Part shown: positions 16,622-24,892 of the stretch, one piece after another
Layout: the number at the start of each line of letters is the position of its first letter
How positions within the stretch are numbered: position 1 is the first letter of the stretch
Source: G025836975 sp048751585
Lineage (GTDB): Bacteria > Pseudomonadota > Gammaproteobacteria > Burkholderiales > Burkholderiaceae_B
Length of the DNA: 64,000 bases
Direction: 5' to 3'
Assembly (NCBI RefSeq): GCF_048751585.1
Contig: NZ_JAZHOB010000002.1
Span: 372,001-436,000, forward strand
Program-made: the position numbers and the translations under genes
The notes under the pieces: model-generated
Told to the model about the DNA's origin: nothing
The model's database searches: none
Seen by the model: only the letters and a program-made list of their open reading frames with translations

Positions 16622-17179
16622 ATGGAAACGATAAACATTCCTGACTTCACACTTCATTTTCGTGCGCCGGGATCACGCCCGGCCGATTCCATACAGTATG
16701 CCATCGGCCACTGCACGCATGGCGCGATTCTTGTTGCGCGCAGTACGCAGGGGATTTGCGCAATCTTTCTTGGAGACGATGCCCCGGAACTGCGCAATCA
16801 ACTGCGTGAGGCTTTTCCGCGCATTGAGCTGGTGGAAGCTGCACAGTCCATGCGCAACGATCTTGAGCGCATCGTCCATTATGTCGATAGGCGGGTAACC
16901 GCTGCGCCTATCGACCTGGACATCGGCGGAACGCCTTTTCAGCAGCGGGTCTGGTCGGCGCTGTGCCATATCCCCGCGGGCCGGACGCTTAGCTATACCC
17001 AACTGGCCCAGTCCCTGGGCCTGCCCAAGTCGGTGCGTGCCGTAGCCAGCGCCTGCGCGGCCAATACGCTGGCCATCGTCGTTCCTTGCCATCGGATCGT
17101 GCGCAGCGATGGGTCGATTACCGGCTATCGTTGGGGGCCTGAACGGAAGCGCGATCTCTTGCGCCGGGAACAGATGTGA
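16622..17179 (+). CDS. Stand-alone O6-alkylguanine-DNA methyltransferase, paralogue of the Ada C-terminal half
   Basis: A 185-residue suicide methyltransferase that moves alkyl groups from O6-alkylguanine to its own cysteine. The active site PCHRIV (C156) and the DNA-binding helix region with VRAVASACAAN are intact. The whole chain aligns with the C-terminal half of the Ada protein at 18680 (shared GAILVA, GICAI, LGDD, GYRWG and ERKR blocks), so the two are paralogues. This one lacks Ada's zinc and AraC domains. I use the ATG at 16622; an in-frame GTG lies three codons earlier. It is preceded by an Ada box and its stop overlaps the next gene, so both are probably induced by alkylation damage. 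Confidence 0.9.
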   Translation: METINIPDFTLHFRAPGSRPADSIQYAIGHCTHGAILVARSTQGICAIFLGDDAPELRNQLREAFPRIELVEAAQSMRNDLERIVHYVDRRVTAAPIDLDIGGTPFQQRVWSALCHIPAGRTLSYTQLAQSLGLPKSVRAVASACAANTLAIVVPCHRIVRSDGSITGYRWGPERKRDLLRREQM

Positions 17180-17904
17180 CGGCGATCATGCCGCCAACCG
17201 ACGATGCGCTATGCGCTGATCGGCAAAATTGGGCAGCCATCGAGCGGGAACTCGATGCGAACGGCAATGCGGTGATGCCTGGCTTGCTGACGGCGCCGCA
17301 GTGCGCTGATCTGGCTGCCCTCTATTCCCTGGACGAAAGCTATCGTGCGCGTATCATCATGGCGCGCCACGGCTTTGGGCGGGGGGAATACAAATACTGG
17401 GCGTATCCGCTGCCGTCCTTGATACAGGAGCTAAGGCGTTCCCTGTATCCGCATCTGGCTCCCATTGCCAATCGGTGGAACCAGCAGCTTGGCATCGATG
17501 TGCGCTATCCCGATACGCTGCAGGCGTTTCTGGATCGCTGCCATGCGGCCGGCCAGACACGGCCCACACCGCTGATGCTTAAGTATGGCCTGGGCGATTA
17601 CAATTGTCTGCATCAGGATCTATATGGCGAGCATGTATTTCCATTGCAGGCTGCCATCCTGCTATCGCGCCCCGCCACCGATTTTACGGGAGGCGAGTTT
17701 GTCATGACGGAAAGCGGTTCGGGTTATCAGCGCGCCGATGTCGTGCCGCTGCGGCAGGGCGATGCCGTGATCTTCACCGTCAATCAGCGCCCGGTCCCGG
17801 GCAGGCGGGGCGGGATGCGTAAAGCGGCGATGCGCCACGGCGTCAGCCGAGTCCATAGCGGACGCCGTTACACCGCCGGCCTTATCTTTCATGATGCGCG
17901 CTGA
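17176..17904 (+). CDS. 2OG-Fe(II) oxygenase linked to alkylation repair (active-site intact)
   Basis: A 242-residue 2-oxoglutarate/Fe(II) dioxygenase that is not AlkB. It resembles the bacterial family annotated as an oxygenase acting on damaged DNA (Oxygenase-NA type). The iron ligands are visible as LHQD (H146, D148) and the distal RHGVSRV (H221), with Arg residues at 230-231 suited to bind 2-oxoglutarate. The conserved FGRGEYKYW segment is present. It starts with GTG at 17176 overlapping the methyltransferase stop, or ATG at 17188. A second copy at 19787 has a broken iron site. Its true substrate (DNA base, protein or small molecule) is not established. Confidence 0.85.
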   Translation: MTAIMPPTDDALCADRQNWAAIERELDANGNAVMPGLLTAPQCADLAALYSLDESYRARIIMARHGFGRGEYKYWAYPLPSLIQELRRSLYPHLAPIANRWNQQLGIDVRYPDTLQAFLDRCHAAGQTRPTPLMLKYGLGDYNCLHQDLYGEHVFPLQAAILLSRPATDFTGGEFVMTESGSGYQRADVVPLRQGDAVIFTVNQRPVPGRRGGMRKAAMRHGVSRVHSGRRYTAGLIFHDAR

Positions 17905-17933
17905 TGCAATGAAGGCGAAATGAACGTTCGGAT

Positions 17934-18578
17934 ATGAATGGAGAATTGTTTCCCCCCGTAGCGGGTGAGCGCGAGGCTTTGGGGCGATGCGCATTTGTGC
18001 TGCGCGGCTTCGCCTTGCCGTATGTGGACGCGCTGCTGCCCGCCATTCTGGTCATCGAGCAAGACGCGCCGTTCAGGCATATGGTCACGCCGGGCGGCTT
18101 TTCCATGTCGGTGGCCTTGACCAATTGCGGAGCCTTGGGCTGGACGACAGACAGCCGCGGCTATCGCTACGCGAAAATCGATCCCGATAGCGGCCGGCCT
18201 TGGCCGGCCATGCCGGCGGCATTCGACCGTTTGGCTCGCGAGGCGGCCCAAGCCGCGGGCTTTTCGGGCTTTGAGCCTGACGCCTGCCTGGTCAACCGCT
18301 ATCAGCCCGATTCGCGGCTGTCGCTGCATCAGGACAAGAACGAACGCGACTACGACGCGCCTATCGTATCGGTGTCGCTGGGCATGAGCGCCGTTTTTCT
18401 GTTCGGCGGGCATGAGCGGGCCGACAAGGCGATGAAGGTTCCGCTCTATCACGGCGATGTCGTGGTATGGGGCGGCGAGGACCGCTTGCGCTACCACGGC
18501 GTGATGCCGCTTAAAGAACATCCCCACCCGCTATTGGGCAGCCAGCGCATCAACTTCACTTTCCGCAAAGCAGGATGA
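17934..18578 (+). CDS. alkB: AlkB-type DNA/RNA demethylase
   Basis: A 214-residue AlkB: an Fe(II)/2OG dioxygenase that oxidatively removes methyl groups from 1-methyladenine and 3-methylcytosine. The core motifs are VNRYQPDSRLSLHQDKNE (HxD), the distal His in RLRYHGV, and the C-terminal RINFTFRKAG with the 2OG-binding arginines. Substrate-lid residues such as TPGGFSMSVALTNCG match AlkB of proteobacteria. It lies 29 bases after the 2OG-oxygenase gene and 101 bases before ada, in the same direction, so it is probably transcribed from the Ada-box promoter at 16539. Confidence 0.95.
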   Translation: MNGELFPPVAGEREALGRCAFVLRGFALPYVDALLPAILVIEQDAPFRHMVTPGGFSMSVALTNCGALGWTTDSRGYRYAKIDPDSGRPWPAMPAAFDRLAREAAQAAGFSGFEPDACLVNRYQPDSRLSLHQDKNERDYDAPIVSVSLGMSAVFLFGGHERADKAMKVPLYHGDVVVWGGEDRLRYHGVMPLKEHPHPLLGSQRINFTFRKAG

Positions 18579-18598
18579 AAGATTCCCGGCTTCGCGCT

Positions 18599-18638
18599 GA
18601 ATTCAAGCGCAAGAAACAGGGTGCTTGCGTTTGAATTC
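18599..18638 (+). promoter_or_regulatory. Two inverted Ada boxes in the ada promoter
   Basis: GAATTCAAGCGCAAG (18599-18613) and CTTGCGTTTGAATTC (18624-18638) form an inverted repeat with 15-base arms, one mismatch and a 10-base spacer. Each arm contains AAT-N6-GCAA, the Ada-box rule, and the first differs from the E. coli ada operator (AATTAAAGCGCAAG) at one position. A -10-like TACTCT lies at 18655-18660. The box is 41 bases before the ada start codon at its near edge. A dyad of two boxes differs from the single E. coli box. Confidence 0.8.
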
Positions 18639-18679
18639 CGGCATATCCTGACTGTACTCTCTCTGCCAATAGAAATGCC

Positions 18680-19771
18680 ATGAAAGCGACTCTCGATCCA
18701 GGTTCGATCACGGATCGTTCCATTTATCTTACGGACGATCAGCGTTGGGCGGCGGTACGAAACCGTGACCCGGCGGCGGACGGCCACTTTGTCTATGCGG
18801 TCAGGACGACCGGCGTCTATTGCAGGCCCAGTTCTTCGGCGCGCCTGCCGAATCGGGAGAACGTCGAATTCTTCACCACCGCCAAAGCGGCTGAAGCTGC
18901 CGGGTACCGGGCCAGCCGGCGTGCGCTGGGCGATCGAACCGCGGCGGCGATGCAACGCGCATCCATCGTTGCGCAGGCGTGCCGGCGGATCGAGGCGGCC
19001 GAAACCCCGCCCAGCCTGGACGAGCTGGCGGCGCGGGCCGGTATGAGCCCATTTCATTTTCACCGTGTCTTCAAGGCTGAAGCAGGCCTTACCCCCAAGG
19101 CTTATGCCAACGCCGTGCGCGCCGCAAGAGTGCGCGAAGAGCTGGGTGAGCCTGGCACGGTCACCGACGCCATATATGAAGCCGGTTTCAACTCCAATGG
19201 CCGGTTCTATGAGGAGTCGGCATCTATACTGGGAATGCGTCCGCGGGATTATCGAGGCGGCGGCCGGAATGCGCAGATCCGTTTTGCCGTGGGCGAGTGC
19301 TCGCTGGGCGCCATCCTGGTCGCGCAAAGCCAGCGCGGCATTTGCGCAATACTGTTGGGCGACGATCCCGACCAACTGGCGCGCGATCTGCAGGATCAAT
19401 TTCCCAAGGCGCAGCTGGTTGGTGGCGACGGCCAGTTCGAGCGGCTGGTGGCGCAGGTTGTGGGCTTTATCGAAGCGCCGGCGATAGGCTTGAATTTGCC
19501 CTTGGATGTGCGGGGTACGGTGTTCCAGGAGAGAGTCTGGCGGGCATTGCGCGAGATACCACCGGGCGCCACGGTCAGCTACGCGCAGCTTGCCGAACGT
19601 ATCGGTGCGCCCAAGGCAGTGCGCGCGGTTGCACAGGCTTGCGGGGCCAATCACCTGGCGGTGGCCATTCCTTGTCACCGGGTGGTGCGCCACGATGGAA
19701 ATATTTCGGGTTACCGCTGGGGCGTCGAGCGCAAGCGCGAATTGCTGCGGCGTGAAACGCGGGATCGATAG
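18680..19771 (+). CDS. ada: Ada: adaptive-response activator and methyltransferase with reduced zinc site
   Basis: The domain order is that of Ada: N-terminal methyl-phosphotriester domain (1-85), AraC-type DNA-binding domain (90-195, with DELAARAGMSPFHFHRVFKA) and C-terminal O6-methylguanine methyltransferase (200-363, active site PCHRVV, C332). It repairs methylated DNA and, once methylated, activates the regulon. In E. coli four cysteines bind zinc. Here only the methyl-accepting one is kept (TTGVYCRPS, C48). The other three positions are Ser52, Ser79 and Ala82. How this domain holds its cysteine reactive is unclear; it may belong to a known zinc-poor subgroup. Two Ada boxes lie upstream. 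Confidence 0.92.
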   Translation: MKATLDPGSITDRSIYLTDDQRWAAVRNRDPAADGHFVYAVRTTGVYCRPSSSARLPNRENVEFFTTAKAAEAAGYRASRRALGDRTAAAMQRASIVAQACRRIEAAETPPSLDELAARAGMSPFHFHRVFKAEAGLTPKAYANAVRAARVREELGEPGTVTDAIYEAGFNSNGRFYEESASILGMRPRDYRGGGRNAQIRFAVGECSLGAILVAQSQRGICAILLGDDPDQLARDLQDQFPKAQLVGGDGQFERLVAQVVGFIEAPAIGLNLPLDVRGTVFQERVWRALREIPPGATVSYAQLAERIGAPKAVRAVAQACGANHLAVAIPCHRVVRHDGNISGYRWGVERKRELLRRETRDR

Positions 19772-19786
19772 GGCGGGAAATCAATC

Positions 19787-20491
19787 ATGGTTGCCTTCAG
19801 TCATCGTCTTGCCATGCTGGATTGGAAGCGGATTGCCGCCGAACTGGATCAGGATGGATGCGCCGTCCTGCCGGGCTTGTTCGATCATGGACAGGCAGGC
19901 GCCATGGCTGCGCTGATCGGCGCAGAAGCCGTTCAGAATCCGATGCCGGGCTTGTGTGAGTCAGGCGGGGGCGAGGTGCTCCGCTTGACGCAAAACTTGC
20001 CCGAGCCCATGAATGCATTGCGCACCGCCCTTTATGCGCAACTGCTGCCCATTGCCAATCGATGGAACGAGATACTGGGAATCGAGGGAAGGTTTCCGCC
20101 CACTTTCGATGCGTTTCGCGCACAGAACGGGAAGGCGGGCCAAGCCCGTCCGCAATCGAGCCTGAGCAGGCTGCGCGGGCCGGCTTATCAAGCCTTGCAC
20201 CAATATGCCGAAGGTCGGTGGATTTTCCCGCTGCAACTCGTGGCGCTCCTGTCCGAGCCGGAGCGGGATTTTACGGGCGGCGAGTTGGTGATGATCGAGC
20301 AGCGGCCCCGGATGCAGTCTCGATCCATGGTGCTTCCTTTGGGCATGGGCGATGCGGCCATCATCGCGGTAGCGCAACGCCCTTTCAAGGGCGGCAAGGG
20401 CTTTTATCGTGTCAACGCCAGGCACGCGATCAGCCGCGTGCGCAGCGGCGAGCGCATCGGCCTGGAACTGGTGTTTCACGATGCGCCATGA
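19787..20491 (+). CDS. Second 2OG-oxygenase paralogue with broken iron-binding motif
   Basis: This 234-residue protein is a paralogue of the oxygenase at 17176 (shared PIANRWN, IFPLQ/VFPLQ, DFTGGE, QRP and FHDA blocks). The HxD iron motif reads LHQY: His138 is kept but Asp148 of the paralogue is Tyr140 (codon 20204-20206). The distal His213 (RHAISRV) and a possible 2OG arginine remain. The conserved FGRGEYKYW segment is also gone. It is 15 bases after ada and probably co-transcribed. It may be a pseudoenzyme, a regulator or substrate-binding partner, or a relic; the intact frame and conserved C-terminus argue for a retained role. Confidence 0.8.
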   Translation: MVAFSHRLAMLDWKRIAAELDQDGCAVLPGLFDHGQAGAMAALIGAEAVQNPMPGLCESGGGEVLRLTQNLPEPMNALRTALYAQLLPIANRWNEILGIEGRFPPTFDAFRAQNGKAGQARPQSSLSRLRGPAYQALHQYAEGRWIFPLQLVALLSEPERDFTGGELVMIEQRPRMQSRSMVLPLGMGDAAIIAVAQRPFKGGKGFYRVNARHAISRVRSGERIGLELVFHDAP

Positions 20492-20585
20492 TAGCGAGGC
20501 AAGCAAGAGCGGGGAAACGCTAGGAACCTGCTATAGAATGTCTGGCACTGGTGCATGGCACATGAATATTCGATCGGAGGGAAGC

Positions 20586-21365
20586 ATGGACTTGGGAATC
20601 AAGGGAAGACGGGCTGTTGTGTGTGGCGCAAGCGCCGGGCTTGGACTGGCCTGCGCCCGCTCCTTGGCCCAAGCCGGGGTGGATGTCGTCATGGTGGCGC
20701 GAGGCGCGCAGCGGCTTGAGGCGGCCGCCGGCGAACTGCGCAAGCAGGGCTCTGGAAAAGTGACCACCGTCGCCGCCGATATCACGACCGCGCAAGGACG
20801 TGAGCAGGTTCTGGCGGTATTGCCGGACCCCGATATCCTGGTCACCAATGCCGGCGGTCCTCCGCCGGGAAACTTCCGCGATTGGAACCGGGACGACTGG
20901 ATCAAGGCCCTGGATGCCAATATGCTGACGCCCATTGAGCTCATCAAGGCAACGGTGGACGCGATGACCGAACGCAAATTCGGACGGGTCGTGAACATTA
21001 CATCCAGCGCCGTCAAGGCGCCCATCGACATTCTCGGCTTGTCCAATGGCGCGCGTTCCGGCCTGACCGGCTTCGTCGCCGGGGTGGCCCGTGCCGTGGC
21101 CCAGCATAATGTCACTATCAATAACCTGCTGCCCGGCCCATTCGATACGGACAGGCTGGCGTCCACGCTGGAGGCCGCATCGCGCATGTCGGGCGACTCG
21201 GTGGACAGCGTGCGCGAAGCCAGGATCGCCAGCAATCCCTCGCGCCGCTTTGGCCGCCCGGAAGAGTTTGGCGCCACCTGCGCTTTCCTGTGCAGCGCTC
21301 ATGCCGGCTATATGACAGGTCAGAATGTACTGCTTGACGGCGGCGCCTATCCGGGTACTTTCTGA
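20586..21365 (+). CDS. SDR-family oxidoreductase with SNxxR in place of YxxxK
   Basis: A 259-residue short-chain dehydrogenase with the nucleotide site CGASAGLGLA and the NAGGPPPG motif. Where classical members have Tyr-x-x-x-Lys the sequence reads LSNGAR, and VNITSSAV supplies the serines. This substitution is typical of a beta-ketoacyl-reductase-like SDR subgroup that also has GGPPPG, so it is a family trait and not decay. The ATG at 20586 has a clean GGAGG. It is 94 bases after the oxygenase gene with no visible terminator between. Its function and any link to alkylation repair are unknown. Confidence 0.85.
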   Translation: MDLGIKGRRAVVCGASAGLGLACARSLAQAGVDVVMVARGAQRLEAAAGELRKQGSGKVTTVAADITTAQGREQVLAVLPDPDILVTNAGGPPPGNFRDWNRDDWIKALDANMLTPIELIKATVDAMTERKFGRVVNITSSAVKAPIDILGLSNGARSGLTGFVAGVARAVAQHNVTINNLLPGPFDTDRLASTLEAASRMSGDSVDSVREARIASNPSRRFGRPEEFGATCAFLCSAHAGYMTGQNVLLDGGAYPGTF

Positions 21366-21487
21366 CTAGCGCCCCCTCCCTGGCGGCGCAAAATTCCAGA
21401 TATCCGTCCGTAGCTCTTGCGGGCCAACTGTCATAAGATGCCATTTAGCACTTGGACAGCCTCGCCTCGCCATGGACCGATATCCTT

Positions 21488-23110
21488 ATGAGCGTTTCCC
21501 CTTTAGCCCCTTTTCAGCACGCTACCTTCCGCGCTCTCTGGACCGCCACCCTGGCGTCCAATTTGGGCGGCCTTGTCCAGACCGTGGGCGCCGGCTGGAT
21601 GATGACCACCATTTCGACCTCGGACGATATGGTTGCATTGGTACAGGCGGCCACCACGCTGCCCATAATGATTTTCTCGCTGGCGGCTGGGGCGCTGGCC
21701 GACAGCTTCGACCGCCGCAATATCATGCTGGTGGCGCAGATATTGATGATGGCGGTGTCCACCGGCTTGGCAATTTTTGCCGTGGCGGGACTGCTTACGC
21801 CCTGGCTGCTGCTGGCCTTTACCTTCTTCATCGGCTGCGGCACGGCGTTGCACAACCCATCGTGGCAGGCGTCGATGGGCGATCTTGTCCCGCGCGAGGA
21901 TCTTCCAGGCGCCGTCACACTGAACAGCATGAGCTACAACCTTATGCGCAGTATCGGCCCGGCGGTCGGCGGCCTGATCGTTGCGGTCGCGGGCGCGGCG
22001 TTTGCTTTTGCGTTAAATGCTGTCAGCTACATCGCCCTGATAAGGGCGCTGGCGCGCTGGAAGCCGGAACGCGCCGCAAACACGCTGCCGCGTGAGTCCT
22101 TCGGCAGTGCCATATCGGTGGGGCTGCGCTATATCGCCATGTCGCCGAATCTGCTGAAGGTCATGTGCCGCAGCTTCATCTTTGGGCTCGCCGCAGTGTC
22201 GGTTCTTGCCTTGCTCCCACTGGTCACCCGCGACCTCGTGGCGGGCGGTGCGTTCTCATACGGCATCATATTGGGTTGCTTCGGCGCAGGGGCCATTTGC
22301 GGAGCCCTGTTGAATGCGCGGGTGCGCGACCGCTGGAACAATGAAACCATTGTGCGGGCCACCTTCTTGATTTTTGCGCTGAGTGTCTTTGTGCTGGCAC
22401 AAAGCCGCCAGATGTGGCTGAGCTGTCTGGCGGTGCTGCCGGCGGGCGCATGTTGGGTCATGACGCTGTCCCTCTTTAATGTGACCGTACAGCTTTCGAC
22501 GCCACGTTGGGTGGTGGGGCGGGCCCTGTCGCTATACCAAACGGCCACCTTCGGCGGCATGGCGGTGGGCAGCTGGATATGGGGCGTAAGCGCCGAAGCC
22601 CATGGGACGGACGGCGCCCTGACCGCATCGGGCGTCGTGCTGGTACTGGGCGCGGCAGTGGGGTTGCGCTATGTACTGCCCGAGTTCAGCAAACTTAGCC
22701 TGGACCCACTGGATCATTTCAACGAACCCGCATTGAAACTGGATTTGAGGCCGCGCAGCGGACCCATCATGATCATGGTGGACTATGAAATTGCGCAACA
22801 GGACGTCAATGCCTTTCTTTCAGCCATGTCGCAGCGGCGCCGCATCCGGCTGCGCGATGGCGCGCGCCAATGGTCGCTGTTGCGCGACCTGGAAAACCCC
22901 CGCATCTGGACCGAAAGCTACCATGTGCCCACATGGCTGGAGTATGTGCGCCACCATCAGCGCCGCACGCAGGCGGACGCCGATGTGTTTGACCGCTTGA
23001 AGGCGCTGCACCGCGGCCAGAACCCGCCCCGTGTACACCGCATGATAGAACGCCAGACCGTACCCATACGCGACGATATGCCGCTTAAGGATCATACGGA
23101 CATACCATGA
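21488..23110 (+). CDS. MFS transporter with soluble C-terminal tail (EntS/MFS_3 type)
   Basis: About 400 residues of major-facilitator membrane domain with 11-12 hydrophobic helices, including the loop-2 motif GALADSFDRRNIM. It is followed by about 130 soluble residues rich in charged and aromatic side chains (WSLLRDLENPRIWTESYHVP). The tail resembles the antibiotic-monooxygenase-like domain common in this family. Such proteins usually export siderophores, drugs or small metabolites. The ATG at 21488 is chosen because MSVSPLAPFQHATFRALW begins as homologues do; no strong ribosome site is visible. It is convergent with the dehydrogenase at 23158. Confidence 0.9.
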   Translation: MSVSPLAPFQHATFRALWTATLASNLGGLVQTVGAGWMMTTISTSDDMVALVQAATTLPIMIFSLAAGALADSFDRRNIMLVAQILMMAVSTGLAIFAVAGLLTPWLLLAFTFFIGCGTALHNPSWQASMGDLVPREDLPGAVTLNSMSYNLMRSIGPAVGGLIVAVAGAAFAFALNAVSYIALIRALARWKPERAANTLPRESFGSAISVGLRYIAMSPNLLKVMCRSFIFGLAAVSVLALLPLVTRDLVAGGAFSYGIILGCFGAGAICGALLNARVRDRWNNETIVRATFLIFALSVFVLAQSRQMWLSCLAVLPAGACWVMTLSLFNVTVQLSTPRWVVGRALSLYQTATFGGMAVGSWIWGVSAEAHGTDGALTASGVVLVLGAAVGLRYVLPEFSKLSLDPLDHFNEPALKLDLRPRSGPIMIMVDYEIAQQDVNAFLSAMSQRRRIRLRDGARQWSLLRDLENPRIWTESYHVPTWLEYVRHHQRRTQADADVFDRLKALHRGQNPPRVHRMIERQTVPIRDDMPLKDHTDIP

Positions 23111-23157
23111 ATCCGATTATCGGTGGGCGGTGAATGCGGATCGTGCGATTGGGCGCA

Positions 23158-24129
23158 TCAATCAAGGGCTACCTGGTTGCGCAGCGGCATGCCTTGGTAA
23201 AACCGTTCGATGTTGGCGAATAGCGCCCGCATTTTCGTGGTCAGGGCATCACGCGTACCCGCGGCAATGTGGGGCGTGAGTATGATGTTTGGCAGGCCGA
23301 CGAGCGGGCTGGAAATGGGCAACGGTTCTTGTTCGAATACATCAAGCCCGGCCGCCGCCAGGTGCCGTCCGGCCAATGCGTCCGCCAGGGCGTTGTTGTC
23401 TACCAAGGATCCGCGCGCCGTGTTGATCAGAATGGAGCCCCGCTTCATCTTTGCCAAGCTCCCGGCGTTGATTAGATGCCTGGTCAGTGGTGTCAGGGGA
23501 AGATGCAGCGTGACGATATCGGCTGTTTGCAGCAAGGCCTCTAGAGTCTCCATTCGTTCAAGACCAAGGGCCTGTTCCCGGCTGGTATTCAATCCGGTGT
23601 ATTGGTCGTAATAAATACCCCTGGTTTCGAATGGCCGCAACCTTTCCGCGACGGCCTGTGCAATACGGCCCATGCCTATGTAGCCTATGGTCATGCCCGA
23701 CACTTCGCGCGATACCGGCCTGAGCTCATTGATATGGAAGCGCCCTTGCCGCAGTTCTGAATCGGCAAATGACAGTTGTTTGCAGGCTGCCAACATCAGC
23801 AATACTGTGTGTTCCGCCACGCCCGTCGTCGTGCCTTCCGGAGTGAGCGCAAGTGCAATCTTGCGCTCGCGAAGCGCTGCGATATCTACGGTATCGTGAT
23901 AGCCGACGCCTTGGTGGTGGACCAGCCTTAGCCTGGTTGCCGCATGGATTATTTCCGCCGAGAGCGGATGTGCGGCACATATCGCCACCTCGCATTCACT
24001 GGCCAGGCGCATTCTCTCGGCATCAGAGTCCTTGCTTAATGTAAGCAGCTTGAAACCATTGGGCATTGCTCCGCGGATAATGTCGTAAACCTGTTCCGTG
24101 GCGTAGCTGTTATAGAAAACAGGAATCAT
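23158..24129 (-). CDS. D-isomer 2-hydroxyacid dehydrogenase
   Basis: A 323-residue NAD(P)-dependent 2-hydroxyacid dehydrogenase that interconverts 2-hydroxy and 2-oxo acids. It has the Rossmann motif GYIGMGRIAQAVAERL, the substrate Arg in NTARGSLVD, the Glu in DVFEQEPLP, and the catalytic His in TPHIAAGT. Its start overlaps the stop of the RraA-like gene by four bases (ATGA), so the two are translationally coupled. Gene order Bug, RraA-like, dehydrogenase suggests uptake of an acid, then aldol cleavage or decarboxylation, and reduction of a 2-oxo acid product or oxidation of the imported hydroxyacid. Confidence 0.92.
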   Translation of the reverse strand: MIPVFYNSYATEQVYDIIRGAMPNGFKLLTLSKDSDAERMRLASECEVAICAAHPLSAEIIHAATRLRLVHHQGVGYHDTVDIAALRERKIALALTPEGTTTGVAEHTVLLMLAACKQLSFADSELRQGRFHINELRPVSREVSGMTIGYIGMGRIAQAVAERLRPFETRGIYYDQYTGLNTSREQALGLERMETLEALLQTADIVTLHLPLTPLTRHLINAGSLAKMKRGSILINTARGSLVDNNALADALAGRHLAAAGLDVFEQEPLPISSPLVGLPNIILTPHIAAGTRDALTTKMRALFANIERFYQGMPLRNQVALD

Positions 24130-24824
24130 GACGTTTCAGCACCGATGTAGCGTACTCCCTTGGCGGCAAGGGCTTGTTGCAGCCAGGGCGGAGTCTTGTC
24201 GCCTTTTTTGACGCCCGCCTCCATGACGGCTTCCTTGGCTTGGACTTGGGCAAGATCCTTGATGACCTGGTCGATGTTTGCATAGGGAACGACGACGACC
24301 CCATCCTCGTCGCCCAGGACGATGTCGCCCGAACCGACATGTACGCCGCCCAGCGTAATGGCCGTCCCGATTTCGCCAGGGCCATCCTTGAATGGCGAGT
24401 TGGGCGACAAGCCTTTGGCGAAAACCGGGATACCCGCTTCATTGATGCCGCGGATGTCCCGGACCATGCCATCGGTCACGCAGGCGACAACGCCGTTGTT
24501 CCTTGCCATTGCCACGTAAACGTCTCCCACAACAGAGGCTTCTTCATACTCGTCGACGGCGATCAGGACGACGTCACCTGGTCGACATGCGTCGAGCGCC
24601 GCCCAGCAGGCCAGGTTGTCGCGTGCACGGCTTTGTACAGTAAGGGCTACTCCGCAAAAGCGGACTGCCTGCGAAAGCGGCCGGATACGATGATTCAGCG
24701 CGCCCCGCCTGCCTTGGGCGTCGACGACAAAGCCGGTCTGGGTGCTAGTGAATGCGGCCAACTGTTCTGCCGTAGGCCGGGGGAAATGCTTTCGGATGAC
24801 CAGAGCCGGAGGCGTCGATGCCAT
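24126..24824 (-). CDS. RraA-like class II aldolase/decarboxylase-type protein
   Basis: A 232-residue RraA-fold protein with the catalytic pattern of hydroxy-oxo-acid aldolases: VVGDVY (G100), then DGMVRD (R122, D123). The C-terminal GDIVLGDEDGVVVVP is also typical. It is a different subgroup from the one at 5237, so the window holds two independent RraA modules. AGGAG precedes the ATG at 24824. It follows the Bug gene by 68 bases and overlaps the dehydrogenase gene by four bases. Confidence 0.85.
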   Translation of the reverse strand: MASTPPALVIRKHFPRPTAEQLAAFTSTQTGFVVDAQGRRGALNHRIRPLSQAVRFCGVALTVQSRARDNLACWAALDACRPGDVVLIAVDEYEEASVVGDVYVAMARNNGVVACVTDGMVRDIRGINEAGIPVFAKGLSPNSPFKDGPGEIGTAITLGGVHVGSGDIVLGDEDGVVVVPYANIDQVIKDLAQVQAKEAVMEAGVKKGDKTPPWLQQALAAKGVRYIGAETS

Positions 24825-24892
24825 GGGTTTTCTCCTGATGAGGTTTGGAAGGATATTGGTGTGGCAATGCGGTTTAGCGGGTGCCGCGGCGT

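Noticed and set aside
20586..21365. SDR lacking YxxxK as an inactivated enzyme
   Set aside because: SNxxR with GGPPPG is, as far as I recall, a consistent trait of one SDR subgroup, so it is not evidence of decay.
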